A stretch of 64,000 nucleotides of DNA from Allomuricauda ruestringensis DSM 13258. GTDB taxonomy: Bacteria > Bacteroidota > Bacteroidia > Flavobacteriales > Flavobacteriaceae. Shown here one piece after another: positions 53,184 to 60,693 of this stretch (its first letter is position 1; every line of letters starts with the position of its first letter). The position numbers were made by a program, and so were the translations under genes. The notes below the pieces were generated by a model. The model had not been told where the DNA came from, made no database searches, and was given only the letters and a program-made list of their open reading frames with translations. The DNA is taken from the NCBI RefSeq assembly GCF_000224085.1, contig NC_015945.1, forward strand, positions 124,001-188,000, written 5' to 3'.

Positions 53184-53494
53184 TGTTCAGGTTTCTATAT
53201 TTTTTTAAATCTCTTCTTCGTGAGTAATCGAAAGGGAGTTGATTGCTTTATAATTTAAGTATGCAAACTATTCAATTTTTTGTGCATTAAGGTTACTTTA
53301 TCTTTATATTCTTCATTATTGACATATTCCTCTTTCAACTATGGTCAATTGTCATAAAACTTACCTGCTTATTTGACTTTCATTAAGTAATTCTCCCTGC
53401 TTTGGTCATCAATTTTACTTTTCTGTAATCAAATTTAATCTTTAATCAACCCTTTTACCTTTTCCCTAATAATTATTGGGAATTCCTTAATCCC

Positions 53495-53521
53495 TTGCCT
53501 TGCCGCTACCATTTATTTTAG
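53495..53521 (+). promoter_or_regulatory. Candidate promoter of the outer membrane channel gene
   Basis: TTG (53495-53497) and TATTTTAG (53514-53521, 7/8 match) are 16 bases apart. The 419-bp gap 53184-53602 is AT-rich; besides this I see no further element. Confidence 0.4.
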
Positions 53522-53602
53522 CCCCCGAAATGTTAAAGACTATTAACATCCCATCAAAATTTAACTGTTAACCAAAATTAATAAACCATCCAATTCTAAT
53601 TT

Positions 53603-54598
53603 ATGAAAGTAAATAAGCTCTTTAGCTTCCACACCTCTAAAAAAGGTAGGGCCTTGCCATTTTTTGAGGTCTTGGCGCTTTTTTTTCTAACCATACCTCT
53701 AAAAGCGCAAACCCCTTCTGATGCACTTATGATGCCCTCCAAGAACATTTGCGTTCTTTTTTCTTATGATATGGGCACTTTTGACCGATATTGGGAAGGA
53801 TCATATTTAAGATCCAATGAAACCATAGCCACTGTGGACCGAAACACCGTTCTTCCCATGGCTGCCATAGGTATTTTGGACGACCTTAATTTTTATGTAA
53901 GCCTACCTTATGTAAAAACCGAATCTTCAGAACCCAATGGAGGAAAATTTGCAGGTGCCCGAGGGTTTCAGGATATTGGCTTTGCCCTGAAATACCGTGC
54001 CATACATAGTGATTTAGGAACCGGAAAACTCACTGCTCTTGCAACAGCGGGATTTTCAACTCCTTTTACCAATTACCTTTCCGATTACAGACCTTATAGT
54101 ATTGGCGCTGGAGCTCCCGAGTTTTCTTTGCGTGCCATAGGCCAGTATGAGTTGAGCAACCAATTCTACCTCCGTGCCTCCCTTGCACATCTATGGAGAG
54201 GCTATACAGAGGCCGAACGGGATTATTACTACAACAATGGCAGTTACTATACCGCGTGGATGGACGTACCCAATGCATGGACCTACGAAGCTATTCTTGG
54301 CAAATGGCTCTTCGATACCTCATTAAAACTCGAACTGAGTTACACAAGCCTTGCCTCAACCAGCGGAGACGATATAAGGGCTTACAATGCTGCGCAACCC
54401 ACCAATAAAGTGGAGTTTGACCGAGTGGGGTTATCGGCCCAATATTTCTTTAAATCAATAAAGGGTTTAGGGATTGTAGCCTACCATAACAGGGTGGTCA
54501 ACGGAAGAAACGTACCCAAATTCAATAATACGGGCTTTGGACTTACCTACCAATTCAATGTCATAAAAAAACAAACCGAAACTACCAATGAGCAATAA
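53603..54598 (+). CDS. Outer membrane beta-barrel channel-like protein
   Basis: The 331-residue protein has a signal sequence (FFEVLALFFLTIPLKAQ) after a charged N-terminus. Many amphipathic beta strands with aromatic girdles follow, for example FYVSLPYVKTE, DIGFALKYRA, LTALATAGFSTPF, QFYLRASLAHLWRGY, TSLKLELSYTSLA and GFGLTYQFNVI. The pattern resembles the phenol-degradation-pathway outer membrane channel family. Substrate unknown. Its end overlaps the start of the haloperoxidase/PAP2 gene by 11 bases, so the two form an operon. Confidence 0.75.
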   Translation: MKVNKLFSFHTSKKGRALPFFEVLALFFLTIPLKAQTPSDALMMPSKNICVLFSYDMGTFDRYWEGSYLRSNETIATVDRNTVLPMAAIGILDDLNFYVSLPYVKTESSEPNGGKFAGARGFQDIGFALKYRAIHSDLGTGKLTALATAGFSTPFTNYLSDYRPYSIGAGAPEFSLRAIGQYELSNQFYLRASLAHLWRGYTEAERDYYYNNGSYYTAWMDVPNAWTYEAILGKWLFDTSLKLELSYTSLASTSGDDIRAYNAAQPTNKVEFDRVGLSAQYFFKSIKGLGIVAYHNRVVNGRNVPKFNNTGFGLTYQFNVIKKQTETTNEQ

Positions 54599-56129
54599 AA
54601 TATACACACTGTTTATGGCCTTGTGCCTTATCCTTTTGACTTCTTGCGAAAAAGATACTCCACAATACATACCTTATGAAGGTTATGCATATTCTGAACT
54701 CGATGAAAATGGGGGCGATTGGGTTCCTGTGCTTGAAGAGTCCGGTGCATCCATTGAAATACCGGTTCCTGAAGCTACTGATTCACAAGCCTATCAAAAT
54801 GAATTGGCAGAAGTGAAAGAAGCTATGGCCAATATAACTTCTGAACAAAAGAAAACTATAAAATATTGGACCAATAATCCTGCGGTACGCTGGAACGAGG
54901 TTGCCTTGGAACTTATTGCCAAATACAATATTATCCCTGGACCAAATGCAGACGGCACTTACACTTTGCCCAATCCCGCCAACCCTGAAGGGCCGCCAGC
55001 GTTCCCATTTGCACACCCACCCTATGCATGCCGGGCGTTGGCCTATATGTCCGTAGCTCAGTTTGATGGACTTATCTCCGCTTGGCACCATAAATACGAG
55101 TACAATAGGGCCGCACCTTATACAGTGGATAAAAGTATCGAGTATGCTTACGAAGCAAACGACATACCCTCTTATCCTTCGGATGGTGCAGTAATTGCCA
55201 GAACATCAAAAAATATCCTTACGGCCATGTTTCCCCTTGAAGCTGAATATCTCCAAAACCTTGAAGAGGAACATCTGGAAAGTCTGATGCTTTCTGGAGG
55301 TAATGTAATGAGCGATATTACTGCAGGGGTAACTATTGGAGATGCAGTTTCCGAAACAGCATTAACACGAGCCTCCAACGATGGTATGAAAAATGCACAG
55401 ACGCCAAAGGCAGTGTCAGATTCCATCAAACAGGCCGCTTACGATAGATTTGGATGGGCTTGGGACAATTTGGAAATCCCGGAACGCCCAGTTGGTTTAA
55501 CCCCTCTTTTCAGTAAAGTAACCATGTGGAGCATTGATGATGTAGAGAGTGTACGCCCAATTGCCCCTCCAGAATTGGACTCCCAAGAATTTTTGGACGA
55601 TGTGGAACTATTGAAAGATTATACCAAAAATATGACAGAAGAACATCGTAGAATTGCCAATTTTTGGCAAGACGGGCTGGGCACTTATACCCCTCCAGGG
55701 CATTGGAACCGTATCGCTAACGAACTCATTGTGGAATACCGTCTGAATCCTTTACAGACTACACGGACTTTGGCCTATATGAACATGGCCATCATGGATT
55801 CGGGTATCAGTTGCTGGGATGCCAAGTATTATTACCATTACCCTAGGCCCATACAATTAATTGAAGGCTTTAAAACCATAGCTGGTACACCAAATTTTCC
55901 AAGTTATACCTCTGGGCACAGTGTTTTCTCGGCAGCAGCGTCCGAAGTTTTGTCCTATATTTTTCCAGAAGAAGCAGAACAGATGAGAGCTTGGGCAGAA
56001 GAAGCGGCAATTTCCAGGGTTTATGGGGGTATTCACTGGAGTTTTGATGCCACGGTGGGCACAGACCAAGGACGAGAAGTTGCTCAATACACAATTGACA
56101 GGGCAAAGGCAGATGGAGCAGACCAATAA
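54588..56129 (+). CDS. Vanadium-dependent haloperoxidase / PAP2-family lipoprotein
   Basis: The 513-residue protein has a lipobox (LILLTSC). The three active-site signatures of vanadate/phosphate enzymes are present near the C-terminus: KYYYHYPRP (K-x6-RP), NFPSYTSGHSVFSAAASEVL (PSxxSGH) and SRVYGGIHWSFDATVG (SR-x5-H-x3-D). An N-terminal helical region of about 350 residues makes it longer than plain PAP2 phosphatases and close to bacterial haloperoxidase-like enzymes. It could be a surface phosphatase or halogenating enzyme. It is coupled to the OM channel and its end abuts the convergent alkB. Confidence 0.88.
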   Translation: MSNKIYTLFMALCLILLTSCEKDTPQYIPYEGYAYSELDENGGDWVPVLEESGASIEIPVPEATDSQAYQNELAEVKEAMANITSEQKKTIKYWTNNPAVRWNEVALELIAKYNIIPGPNADGTYTLPNPANPEGPPAFPFAHPPYACRALAYMSVAQFDGLISAWHHKYEYNRAAPYTVDKSIEYAYEANDIPSYPSDGAVIARTSKNILTAMFPLEAEYLQNLEEEHLESLMLSGGNVMSDITAGVTIGDAVSETALTRASNDGMKNAQTPKAVSDSIKQAAYDRFGWAWDNLEIPERPVGLTPLFSKVTMWSIDDVESVRPIAPPELDSQEFLDDVELLKDYTKNMTEEHRRIANFWQDGLGTYTPPGHWNRIANELIVEYRLNPLQTTRTLAYMNMAIMDSGISCWDAKYYYHYPRPIQLIEGFKTIAGTPNFPSYTSGHSVFSAAASEVLSYIFPEEAEQMRAWAEEAAISRVYGGIHWSFDATVGTDQGREVAQYTIDRAKADGADQ

Positions 56130-56741
56130 CTAAACACTAACTATTGTTCTAAACGTAAGGTTGATTCTCGGTGTCCTCACCAACTTTGTTGGTGGTAAGC
56201 GGTGCAGCCAATGGCTTTGGGTAGTGCCTTTCATTACCAAAAGGCTCCCATGGTCGAGGGTCAACCCTACCTTTTCTTTGGATTCCTTGTGCTTAAAAGC
56301 AAATTTTCGTTCAGCTCCAAAACTAAGGGAGGCAATCGCTCCATTTTTCTTTAAATCTTTTTCGGCATCACTGTGCCATGCCATACCTTCTTCCCCCGAG
56401 TGATATAAATTCAACAAACAAGAATTGTAGGTCTCTTTGGTTCGTTTTTCGGTGAGTTGCTTCAGCTTCAAAAGTTCTGGAGTCCATGGCAATGCTTTTT
56501 TGGTGTGATTGGAATAGGTGTATTCAAAAGGCTCATCGCCATACCACGCAACTTTTCGTTTGGTCTCAATCCGTTTTCCATACATTAGGGCCACATCGTT
56601 CTTCCATGCAATGGTATCGAAAAGTTGTTGAAAATAGTGATTGGCTTCTTCATGCTTCATGATTGGGCCATAATAATTGACCACCCCATCTTTGGGCAGC
56701 CAATTCTTCTCAGGGTTTATTTGATTGGTGAACAAATCCAT
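56130..56741 (-). CDS. alkB: AlkB-type 2-oxoglutarate-dependent DNA dealkylase
   Basis: The 203-residue protein shows the AlkB features: EWTP-like PWTPELLKLK segment, CLLNLYHSGEEGMAWHSDAE with the H-x-D iron ligands, and SLSFGAERKFAFKHKESKEKVGLTLDHGSLLVMKGTTQSHWLHRLP with the distal His. The C-terminus RTPRINLTFR holds the 2-oxoglutarate-binding Arg. It should remove 1-methyladenine and 3-methylcytosine lesions. Its start lies inside the Ada zinc-domain gene (32-base overlap), and it ends the alkylation-repair operon. Confidence 0.93.
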   Translation of the reverse strand: MDLFTNQINPEKNWLPKDGVVNYYGPIMKHEEANHYFQQLFDTIAWKNDVALMYGKRIETKRKVAWYGDEPFEYTYSNHTKKALPWTPELLKLKQLTEKRTKETYNSCLLNLYHSGEEGMAWHSDAEKDLKKNGAIASLSFGAERKFAFKHKESKEKVGLTLDHGSLLVMKGTTQSHWLHRLPPTKLVRTPRINLTFRTIVSV

Positions 56742-56976
56742 CTTTCCATTCTTTATATGCTACTCTCATACAATGTCCGCAGGGCCTGAATCCCAATTTT
56801 TGGGCCTCGTTTTCAGAATTGAAGAAAACTCTGTTCTCCTTTTTCATTCGTTTGCCCGAAGTACACTTCAAGGTACCATAAATTTTCAATCTTTTATGCC
56901 CTGCCAATATGATCTCGCCCTTTCGAATCAAGGTTCTAACTTCTTTTTCATTGAGGTTGGAGTGGTGGTAAATCAT
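56710..56976 (-). CDS. Stand-alone Ada-type metal-binding domain
   Basis: The 88-residue protein corresponds to the N-terminal zinc domain of Ada: IYGTLKCTSGKRMKKENRVFFNSENEAQKLGFRPCGHC. In E. coli Ada four cysteines (38, 42, 69, 72) bind zinc. Here the first (LKC) and the last two (FRPCGHC) are present, but the second position reads Gly/Lys, so one ligand is missing or replaced. This version may thus not transfer methyl from phosphotriesters like Ada. It lies between the 2OG oxygenase (one base upstream) and alkB (32-base overlap), so it is part of the repair operon. Confidence 0.85.
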   Translation of the reverse strand: MIYHHSNLNEKEVRTLIRKGEIILAGHKRLKIYGTLKCTSGKRMKKENRVFFNSENEAQKLGFRPCGHCMRVAYKEWKDGFVHQSNKP

Positions 56977-56977
56977 C

Positions 56978-57691
56978 TTAACTTATGGCATCATGAAAAA
57001 TAATCCCCAAAGTATATCTTTCGCCATAGTGCAGTTCACTCACTCCATGTTTCATATTGACCCGATAATATCCCTTCTTTCCTTTTACAGGCCTAAAATT
57101 GGTGGTAAACAATAACATATCACCCCTTTTGGGTCTCAGTACTATCGCCTTCGATTGGGCCCTGGGTGTCTGCTGGGTCATCACAAACTCCCCTCCTTCA
57201 TAATCTACATCGGGGTCACTCAAAAAAAGTACGGCTTGAATAGGAAAATAGACCTCTCCGTACAGGTCTTGGTGCAGGGTATTGAAACCTCCCTTACCGT
57301 ATTTTAAAATAAGGGGAGTGGATTTTAACTGGTTTTGTTCCTTACATTGTGCAACCAATTCCTGATGGGTTTTTGGGAATGCTTTTTCAATTTTCAGAGC
57401 TTTCATCCAAAGGTTCGCAATGGGCACAAGATGTGGGTATAATTCACTTCTAAGGTTTTGGATTATCTTGGGCAAGGGGTAATCAAAATATTTATACTCT
57501 CCCAAACCAAAACGATAACGTTCCATAATCACAGTCTTTCTATATCCTTCTTTTTGATCATACAGTTCCTTTAGGGCATTGCACATATTTGGTTCCAAAA
57601 AACCAGGAACCACGGCATATCCTTTACTATGGAGATTTTCTTCGACTTCGTCCCATTTCACTTTGAAACCATGGGATGTTATATTATTCAT
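56978..57691 (-). CDS. 2OG-Fe(II) oxygenase of the alkylation-repair operon
   Basis: The 237-residue protein has the double-stranded beta-helix ligands HQDLYG (H-x-D), a distal His in RVNMKHGVSELHYG, and Arg in RYTLGIIFHDA. The segment YEGGEFVMTQQTPRAQSKAIVLRPKRGDMLLFTTNFRPV is typical of prolyl-4-hydroxylase-like members. Its substrate is unknown; its position between the AraC-Ogt and Ada-zinc genes suggests a role in DNA or protein dealkylation. Confidence 0.88.
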   Translation of the reverse strand: MNNITSHGFKVKWDEVEENLHSKGYAVVPGFLEPNMCNALKELYDQKEGYRKTVIMERYRFGLGEYKYFDYPLPKIIQNLRSELYPHLVPIANLWMKALKIEKAFPKTHQELVAQCKEQNQLKSTPLILKYGKGGFNTLHQDLYGEVYFPIQAVLFLSDPDVDYEGGEFVMTQQTPRAQSKAIVLRPKRGDMLLFTTNFRPVKGKKGYYRVNMKHGVSELHYGERYTLGIIFHDAIS

Positions 57692-57727
57692 GTTGATTGT
57701 TCGATTATTGATTGATGTTTGCGTTTT

Positions 57728-58576
57728 TTATTCGGCTGAGGCCATTTGGGCAGCTTCCCATCCTATAATGGCACTTTTTCTTGTGTTGCCCCACATATAC
57801 CCCCCTATTTTGCCGGATGATTGAATGACCCTGTGACATGGGATCAAAAAGGCGACGGGGTTTTTACCTATTGCCGACCCTACCGCTCTGGTAGCTTTGG
57901 GTCTTTCGATTTTTTGGGCAATGGATCCATATACAGACAAACTACCACTTGGAATCTTGAGCAGGGTTTCCCAGACTTTTAATTGAAATGGCGTACCGTT
58001 CAAGTGCAACTTAATCTGTTCTTGTTTGCTCCAATCGTTTTGGAAAATGGACAACCCATCCTGCTGGTACTTATCCAAAAACTGGCGATATATGGCATTG
58101 GGGAAACGCGACTTTAGGTCATCAAATGCAGTTTGATCATCATCGATAAAGGACATGTGGCAGATACCTTTTGAGGTAGAGGCAACAATCAGTTTGCCAA
58201 AAGGACTTTCTGCAAAACTATAATTGATTTCCAAGCTTTCACCCCCATTTTTGTATTCTCCCGGTGTCATCCCTTCAATGCTCACAAAAAGGTCATGAAG
58301 CCTTCCAGTGCCCGAAAAACCAGTCTCCATAGCGGCTTCTAGTAATGTAAGCTGTCTTTCTTTTAATAGTTTTTTTGCATACTCAACACTAATGTACTGC
58401 ATAAACTTTTTGGGGCTCACCCCTGCCCATTCCGTGAACAAACGTTGAAAATGATAAGGGCTTAAATGAATGGATTCTGCAATCTCGTTCAAAGAAGGCT
58501 GCTCCTGAAAATTGCTTCGTATAAACTCAATGGCCTTTGCCACTCTATTGTAATTGAATTCTGCTTGCGTACTCAT
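57728..58576 (-). CDS. AraC regulator fused to O6-methylguanine-DNA methyltransferase (Ada C-terminal type)
   Basis: The 282-residue protein combines an AraC HTH domain (about 5-105, NEIAESIHLSPYHFQRLFTEWAGVSPKKFMQYI and MTPGEYK) with an Ogt domain (about 110-275). The alkyl acceptor Cys lies in FLIPCHRVIQSSGKIGGYMWG. It equals Ada without the N-terminal zinc domain, which in this operon is a separate gene. It should repair O6-methylguanine and control the operon. A perfect -7 element precedes it. Confidence 0.93.
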   Translation of the reverse strand: MSTQAEFNYNRVAKAIEFIRSNFQEQPSLNEIAESIHLSPYHFQRLFTEWAGVSPKKFMQYISVEYAKKLLKERQLTLLEAAMETGFSGTGRLHDLFVSIEGMTPGEYKNGGESLEINYSFAESPFGKLIVASTSKGICHMSFIDDDQTAFDDLKSRFPNAIYRQFLDKYQQDGLSIFQNDWSKQEQIKLHLNGTPFQLKVWETLLKIPSGSLSVYGSIAQKIERPKATRAVGSAIGKNPVAFLIPCHRVIQSSGKIGGYMWGNTRKSAIIGWEAAQMASAE

Positions 58577-58594
58577 GGTTTAGCTTATTTGAAA

Positions 58595-58602
58595 CAAAAG
58601 TA
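58595..58602 (-). promoter_or_regulatory. -7 promoter element of the alkylation-repair operon
   Basis: On the minus strand TACTTTTG fully matches TAnnTTTG, 18 bases before the ATG. AATAGTTAGCAA further upstream vaguely resembles E. coli Ada A/B boxes, but the spacing differs. Confidence 0.5.
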
Positions 58603-58655
58603 CACGGTACATGAGGGCGATAAAACCCGAATCTTGCTAACTATTAGGCAAACAG

Positions 58656-59612
58656 TTACCCCGTTAACATACTCTGGCTCTTCTTTAGGATATCGGCCAC
58701 TCTTTCTTTTAATGCTTTGGGTTCAACGATTTTTGCATAATCTCCAAACATCAGGTACCATCTGGCAAATCCATTTTCCAAATCGGTTGTCATAAAGGTC
58801 ATTTCCACTTCTTTTCCTTTGACTTCCTCTGAAATGAGGCCATAGTATTTGCTTTGATTGCGAATATACTTGGCAATAGATTTATCGACCAATATTTTCA
58901 CTTTTGTTTTGCTGACTTCCTCTCTTTTCTTTCGATGCTCATCAATAGTGCCGTGTTCCAGCATAAAATCCAATGATGTTCGAGCTATTCGGTGAATTCT
59001 ATCCGTTCGAAAATGCCTGTAATCTGCCCGCAAATGACAATAGCCCAATATGTACCAAAATCCATTTTCATGAAAAAGCCCAACGGGTTCTATCCTACGT
59101 TCGGATGGGGTTTCTTCCCGTAATGATTCGTATCTTAAAAAAACCTGCTTCCGTTCGGCAATGCTCTCGAACAAAATTTCAAGGGCATTGGGCACCTTTT
59201 CGTTAAACAGAACCTGTCCCGGCACTATGGATACTTGGGACTCCAATGTTTCCACCCAATCTTTTTCCTTTCCCCTTAGCACTGATTTCAACTTGTACAT
59301 GGCAGATTCATAATACGCTCCAAGGGATTTATCGGTAAATTTTTGCATGAGTTTTTCTGCGGCCACAAAGCTTCCAGCTTCTTCGCGGGTAAACATTACC
59401 GGGGGCAAACGGTACCCTTCCATAATGGTATAGCCCACACCTGCCTCGCTTACAATGGGTACGCCCGAGGCTTCCAAAGTCCTAATGTCCCTGTAAATGG
59501 TACGTAGGCTCACATCAAATCGGTCTGCCAGTTCTTGGGCTTTTACAATCCGTTTGGATTGCAACTGTATTAAAATGGCAACTATCCTATCAAAACGTTT
59601 TGCGGTATCCAT
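58656..59612 (-). CDS. WYL-domain (YafY-type) transcriptional regulator
   Basis: The start at 59612 gives a 318-residue protein MDTAKRFDRIVAIL...; the ATG at 59618 adds two residues. N-terminal HTH (about 1-60): QSKRIVKAQELADRFDVSLRTIYRDIRTLEASGVPIVSEAGVGYTI. The WYL domain (about 140-220) contains VFLRYESLREETPSERRIEPVGLFHENGFWYILGYCHLRADYRHFRTDRI, and a WCX C-terminal part follows. It is divergent from dinB, and two 16-bp palindromes lie in the shared region. By family, it senses nucleic acid or nucleotide ligands. Confidence 0.92.
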   Translation of the reverse strand: MDTAKRFDRIVAILIQLQSKRIVKAQELADRFDVSLRTIYRDIRTLEASGVPIVSEAGVGYTIMEGYRLPPVMFTREEAGSFVAAEKLMQKFTDKSLGAYYESAMYKLKSVLRGKEKDWVETLESQVSIVPGQVLFNEKVPNALEILFESIAERKQVFLRYESLREETPSERRIEPVGLFHENGFWYILGYCHLRADYRHFRTDRIHRIARTSLDFMLEHGTIDEHRKKREEVSKTKVKILVDKSIAKYIRNQSKYYGLISEEVKGKEVEMTFMTTDLENGFARWYLMFGDYAKIVEPKALKERVADILKKSQSMLTG

Positions 59613-59733
59613 TCCCATAATTGTGTGAGCTATCTCCCAAAGATAGGATTTCAATCCAAGGACGGGAGATCTTTTCTTGCTCATCTTAATTCATTTTTAC
59701 CATTAAATCTATGTCAAAACTAGGCACGTAGAG

Positions 59734-59749
59734 TGACAACTGCTTGTCA
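59734..59749. promoter_or_regulatory. Operator-like palindrome 1 (TGACA-N6-TGTCA)
   Basis: TGACAACTGCTTGTCA is a near-perfect dyad between the WYL regulator and dinB. It is 48 bp from the second palindrome of the same format. Confidence 0.55.
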
Positions 59750-59781
59750 TGAACTTTTTTTTCCACCCATTTCTTTTCTAC

Positions 59782-59797
59782 TGACAAAGGGCTGTCA
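59782..59797. promoter_or_regulatory. Operator-like palindrome 2 (TGACA-N6-TGTCA)
   Basis: TGACAAAGGGCTGTCA has the same half-sites as palindrome 1. It ends 11 bases before the dinB -7 element, so it covers the -33 region and could block or drive the dinB promoter. Confidence 0.6.
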
Positions 59798-59808
59798 CAC
59801 CCCCCTCC

Positions 59809-59816
59809 TACTTTTG
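59809..59816 (+). promoter_or_regulatory. -7 promoter element of dinB
   Basis: TACTTTTG fully matches TAnnTTTG. The start codon is 38 bases downstream. Confidence 0.55.
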
Positions 59817-59853
59817 GTTTCAGAAACAATAAACCTTTAAAAAACAAAGCATC

Positions 59854-60348
59854 ATGGAAAACACCATTAAAAAGCAAACTGAAGCACAAGTTATTACCCC
59901 AACCCAATTTTTGGAACATTACCAAGGTCATAGGGGACTTACCCGAAGGGTAATCGAAGCCTTTCCGGAAAAAGAGTTCTTTAATTATAGTATTGGCGGA
60001 ATGCGTCCTTTTTCCGAGATGGTAAAGGAGCTTTTTGCCATTGCCGTTCCCGGACTTACCGAAATTGTTTCGAACAAAATCGGTGACTTTGATGAAAACA
60101 GGAACTACGGTAGCACAAAGGCCCAGTTTTTAGAAAAATGGGATCAGGATACGGAAGAAATCAATAAGCTCTGGAGCCAGATTGACTTGGAGCGTTTTCA
60201 AGAGCATGTAAAACTCTTTGGGCAGTATGAAGGTACCGTACAGTCTTCCATTTTTTATTTTATTGATAATGAGATACACCACCGCGGACAGGGGTATGTT
60301 TATTTGAGGGCCTTGGGAGTTGAACCCCCATTTTTCTACGAACGATAG
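59854..60348 (+). CDS. DinB/YfiT-family protein
   Basis: The 164-residue four-helix protein has candidate metal-binding His residues in FLEHYQGHRGLT and in NEIHHRGQGYVYLRALG, the C-terminal motif of DinB-like putative metalloenzymes. The family includes DNA-damage-induced proteins and thiol-dependent transferases; this member has no known substrate. Its promoter region carries two palindromes shared with the divergent WYL gene. The next gene starts 12 bases downstream. Confidence 0.9.
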   Translation: MENTIKKQTEAQVITPTQFLEHYQGHRGLTRRVIEAFPEKEFFNYSIGGMRPFSEMVKELFAIAVPGLTEIVSNKIGDFDENRNYGSTKAQFLEKWDQDTEEINKLWSQIDLERFQEHVKLFGQYEGTVQSSIFYFIDNEIHHRGQGYVYLRALGVEPPFFYER

Positions 60349-60360
60349 ATTTTACCTGGG

Positions 60361-60579
60361 ATGAAAACTATTTTAGTATTCAAGACGTCCGTTTGGGGCG
60401 AATCGCAAGTAAGACAGTTACGTCCCCTGTTGAACCAATTGGTGAACAAGGATGGATGTTGGAACTTTGATTTGGAGGATTGTGACAACATTCTCCGGGT
60501 CGAGACCCAAGCGGTACAGGCTCCATCCATTGCCTCCCTACTGCACAGCAATGGTTTTCATTGTGAGGAACTCCATTGA
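60361..60579 (+). CDS. HMA-like small protein downstream of dinB
   Basis: The 72-residue protein MKTILVFKTSVWGESQVRQLRPLLNQLVNKDGCWNFDLEDCDNILRVETQAVQAPSIASLLHSNGFHCEELH has the beta-alpha-beta-beta-alpha-beta order of heavy-metal-associated domains but lacks the CxxC metal motif. Such small proteins are frequent in flavobacteria. It is probably co-transcribed with dinB. Function unknown. Confidence 0.72.
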   Translation: MKTILVFKTSVWGESQVRQLRPLLNQLVNKDGCWNFDLEDCDNILRVETQAVQAPSIASLLHSNGFHCEELH

Positions 60580-60592
60580 TTGTAGATACATT

Positions 60593-60664
60593 ATGTCAGG
60601 TTGAGCGCAGTTGAAACCTATTGATTAACAGCAATTAAATTCTCAACTGCGCTCGAATTGACAT
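60593..60664. repeat. Inverted-repeat element with family C words
   Basis: ATGTCAGGTTGAGCGCAGTTGA and its near-inverse TCAACTGCGCTC...GACAT form a long hairpin of 72 bp between two convergent stop codons. The GAGCGCAG/CTGCGCTC core belongs to family C. It can serve as a terminator for both sides. Confidence 0.7.
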
Positions 60665-60693
60665 TGTACTGATTTTTTTGACAGTTCTTTAAA

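Noticed and set aside
58595..58660. Ada-type A/B boxes upstream of the AraC-Ogt gene
   Set aside because: AATAGTTAGCAA resembles AAT and GCAA boxes, but the spacing differs from E. coli and there is only one copy.
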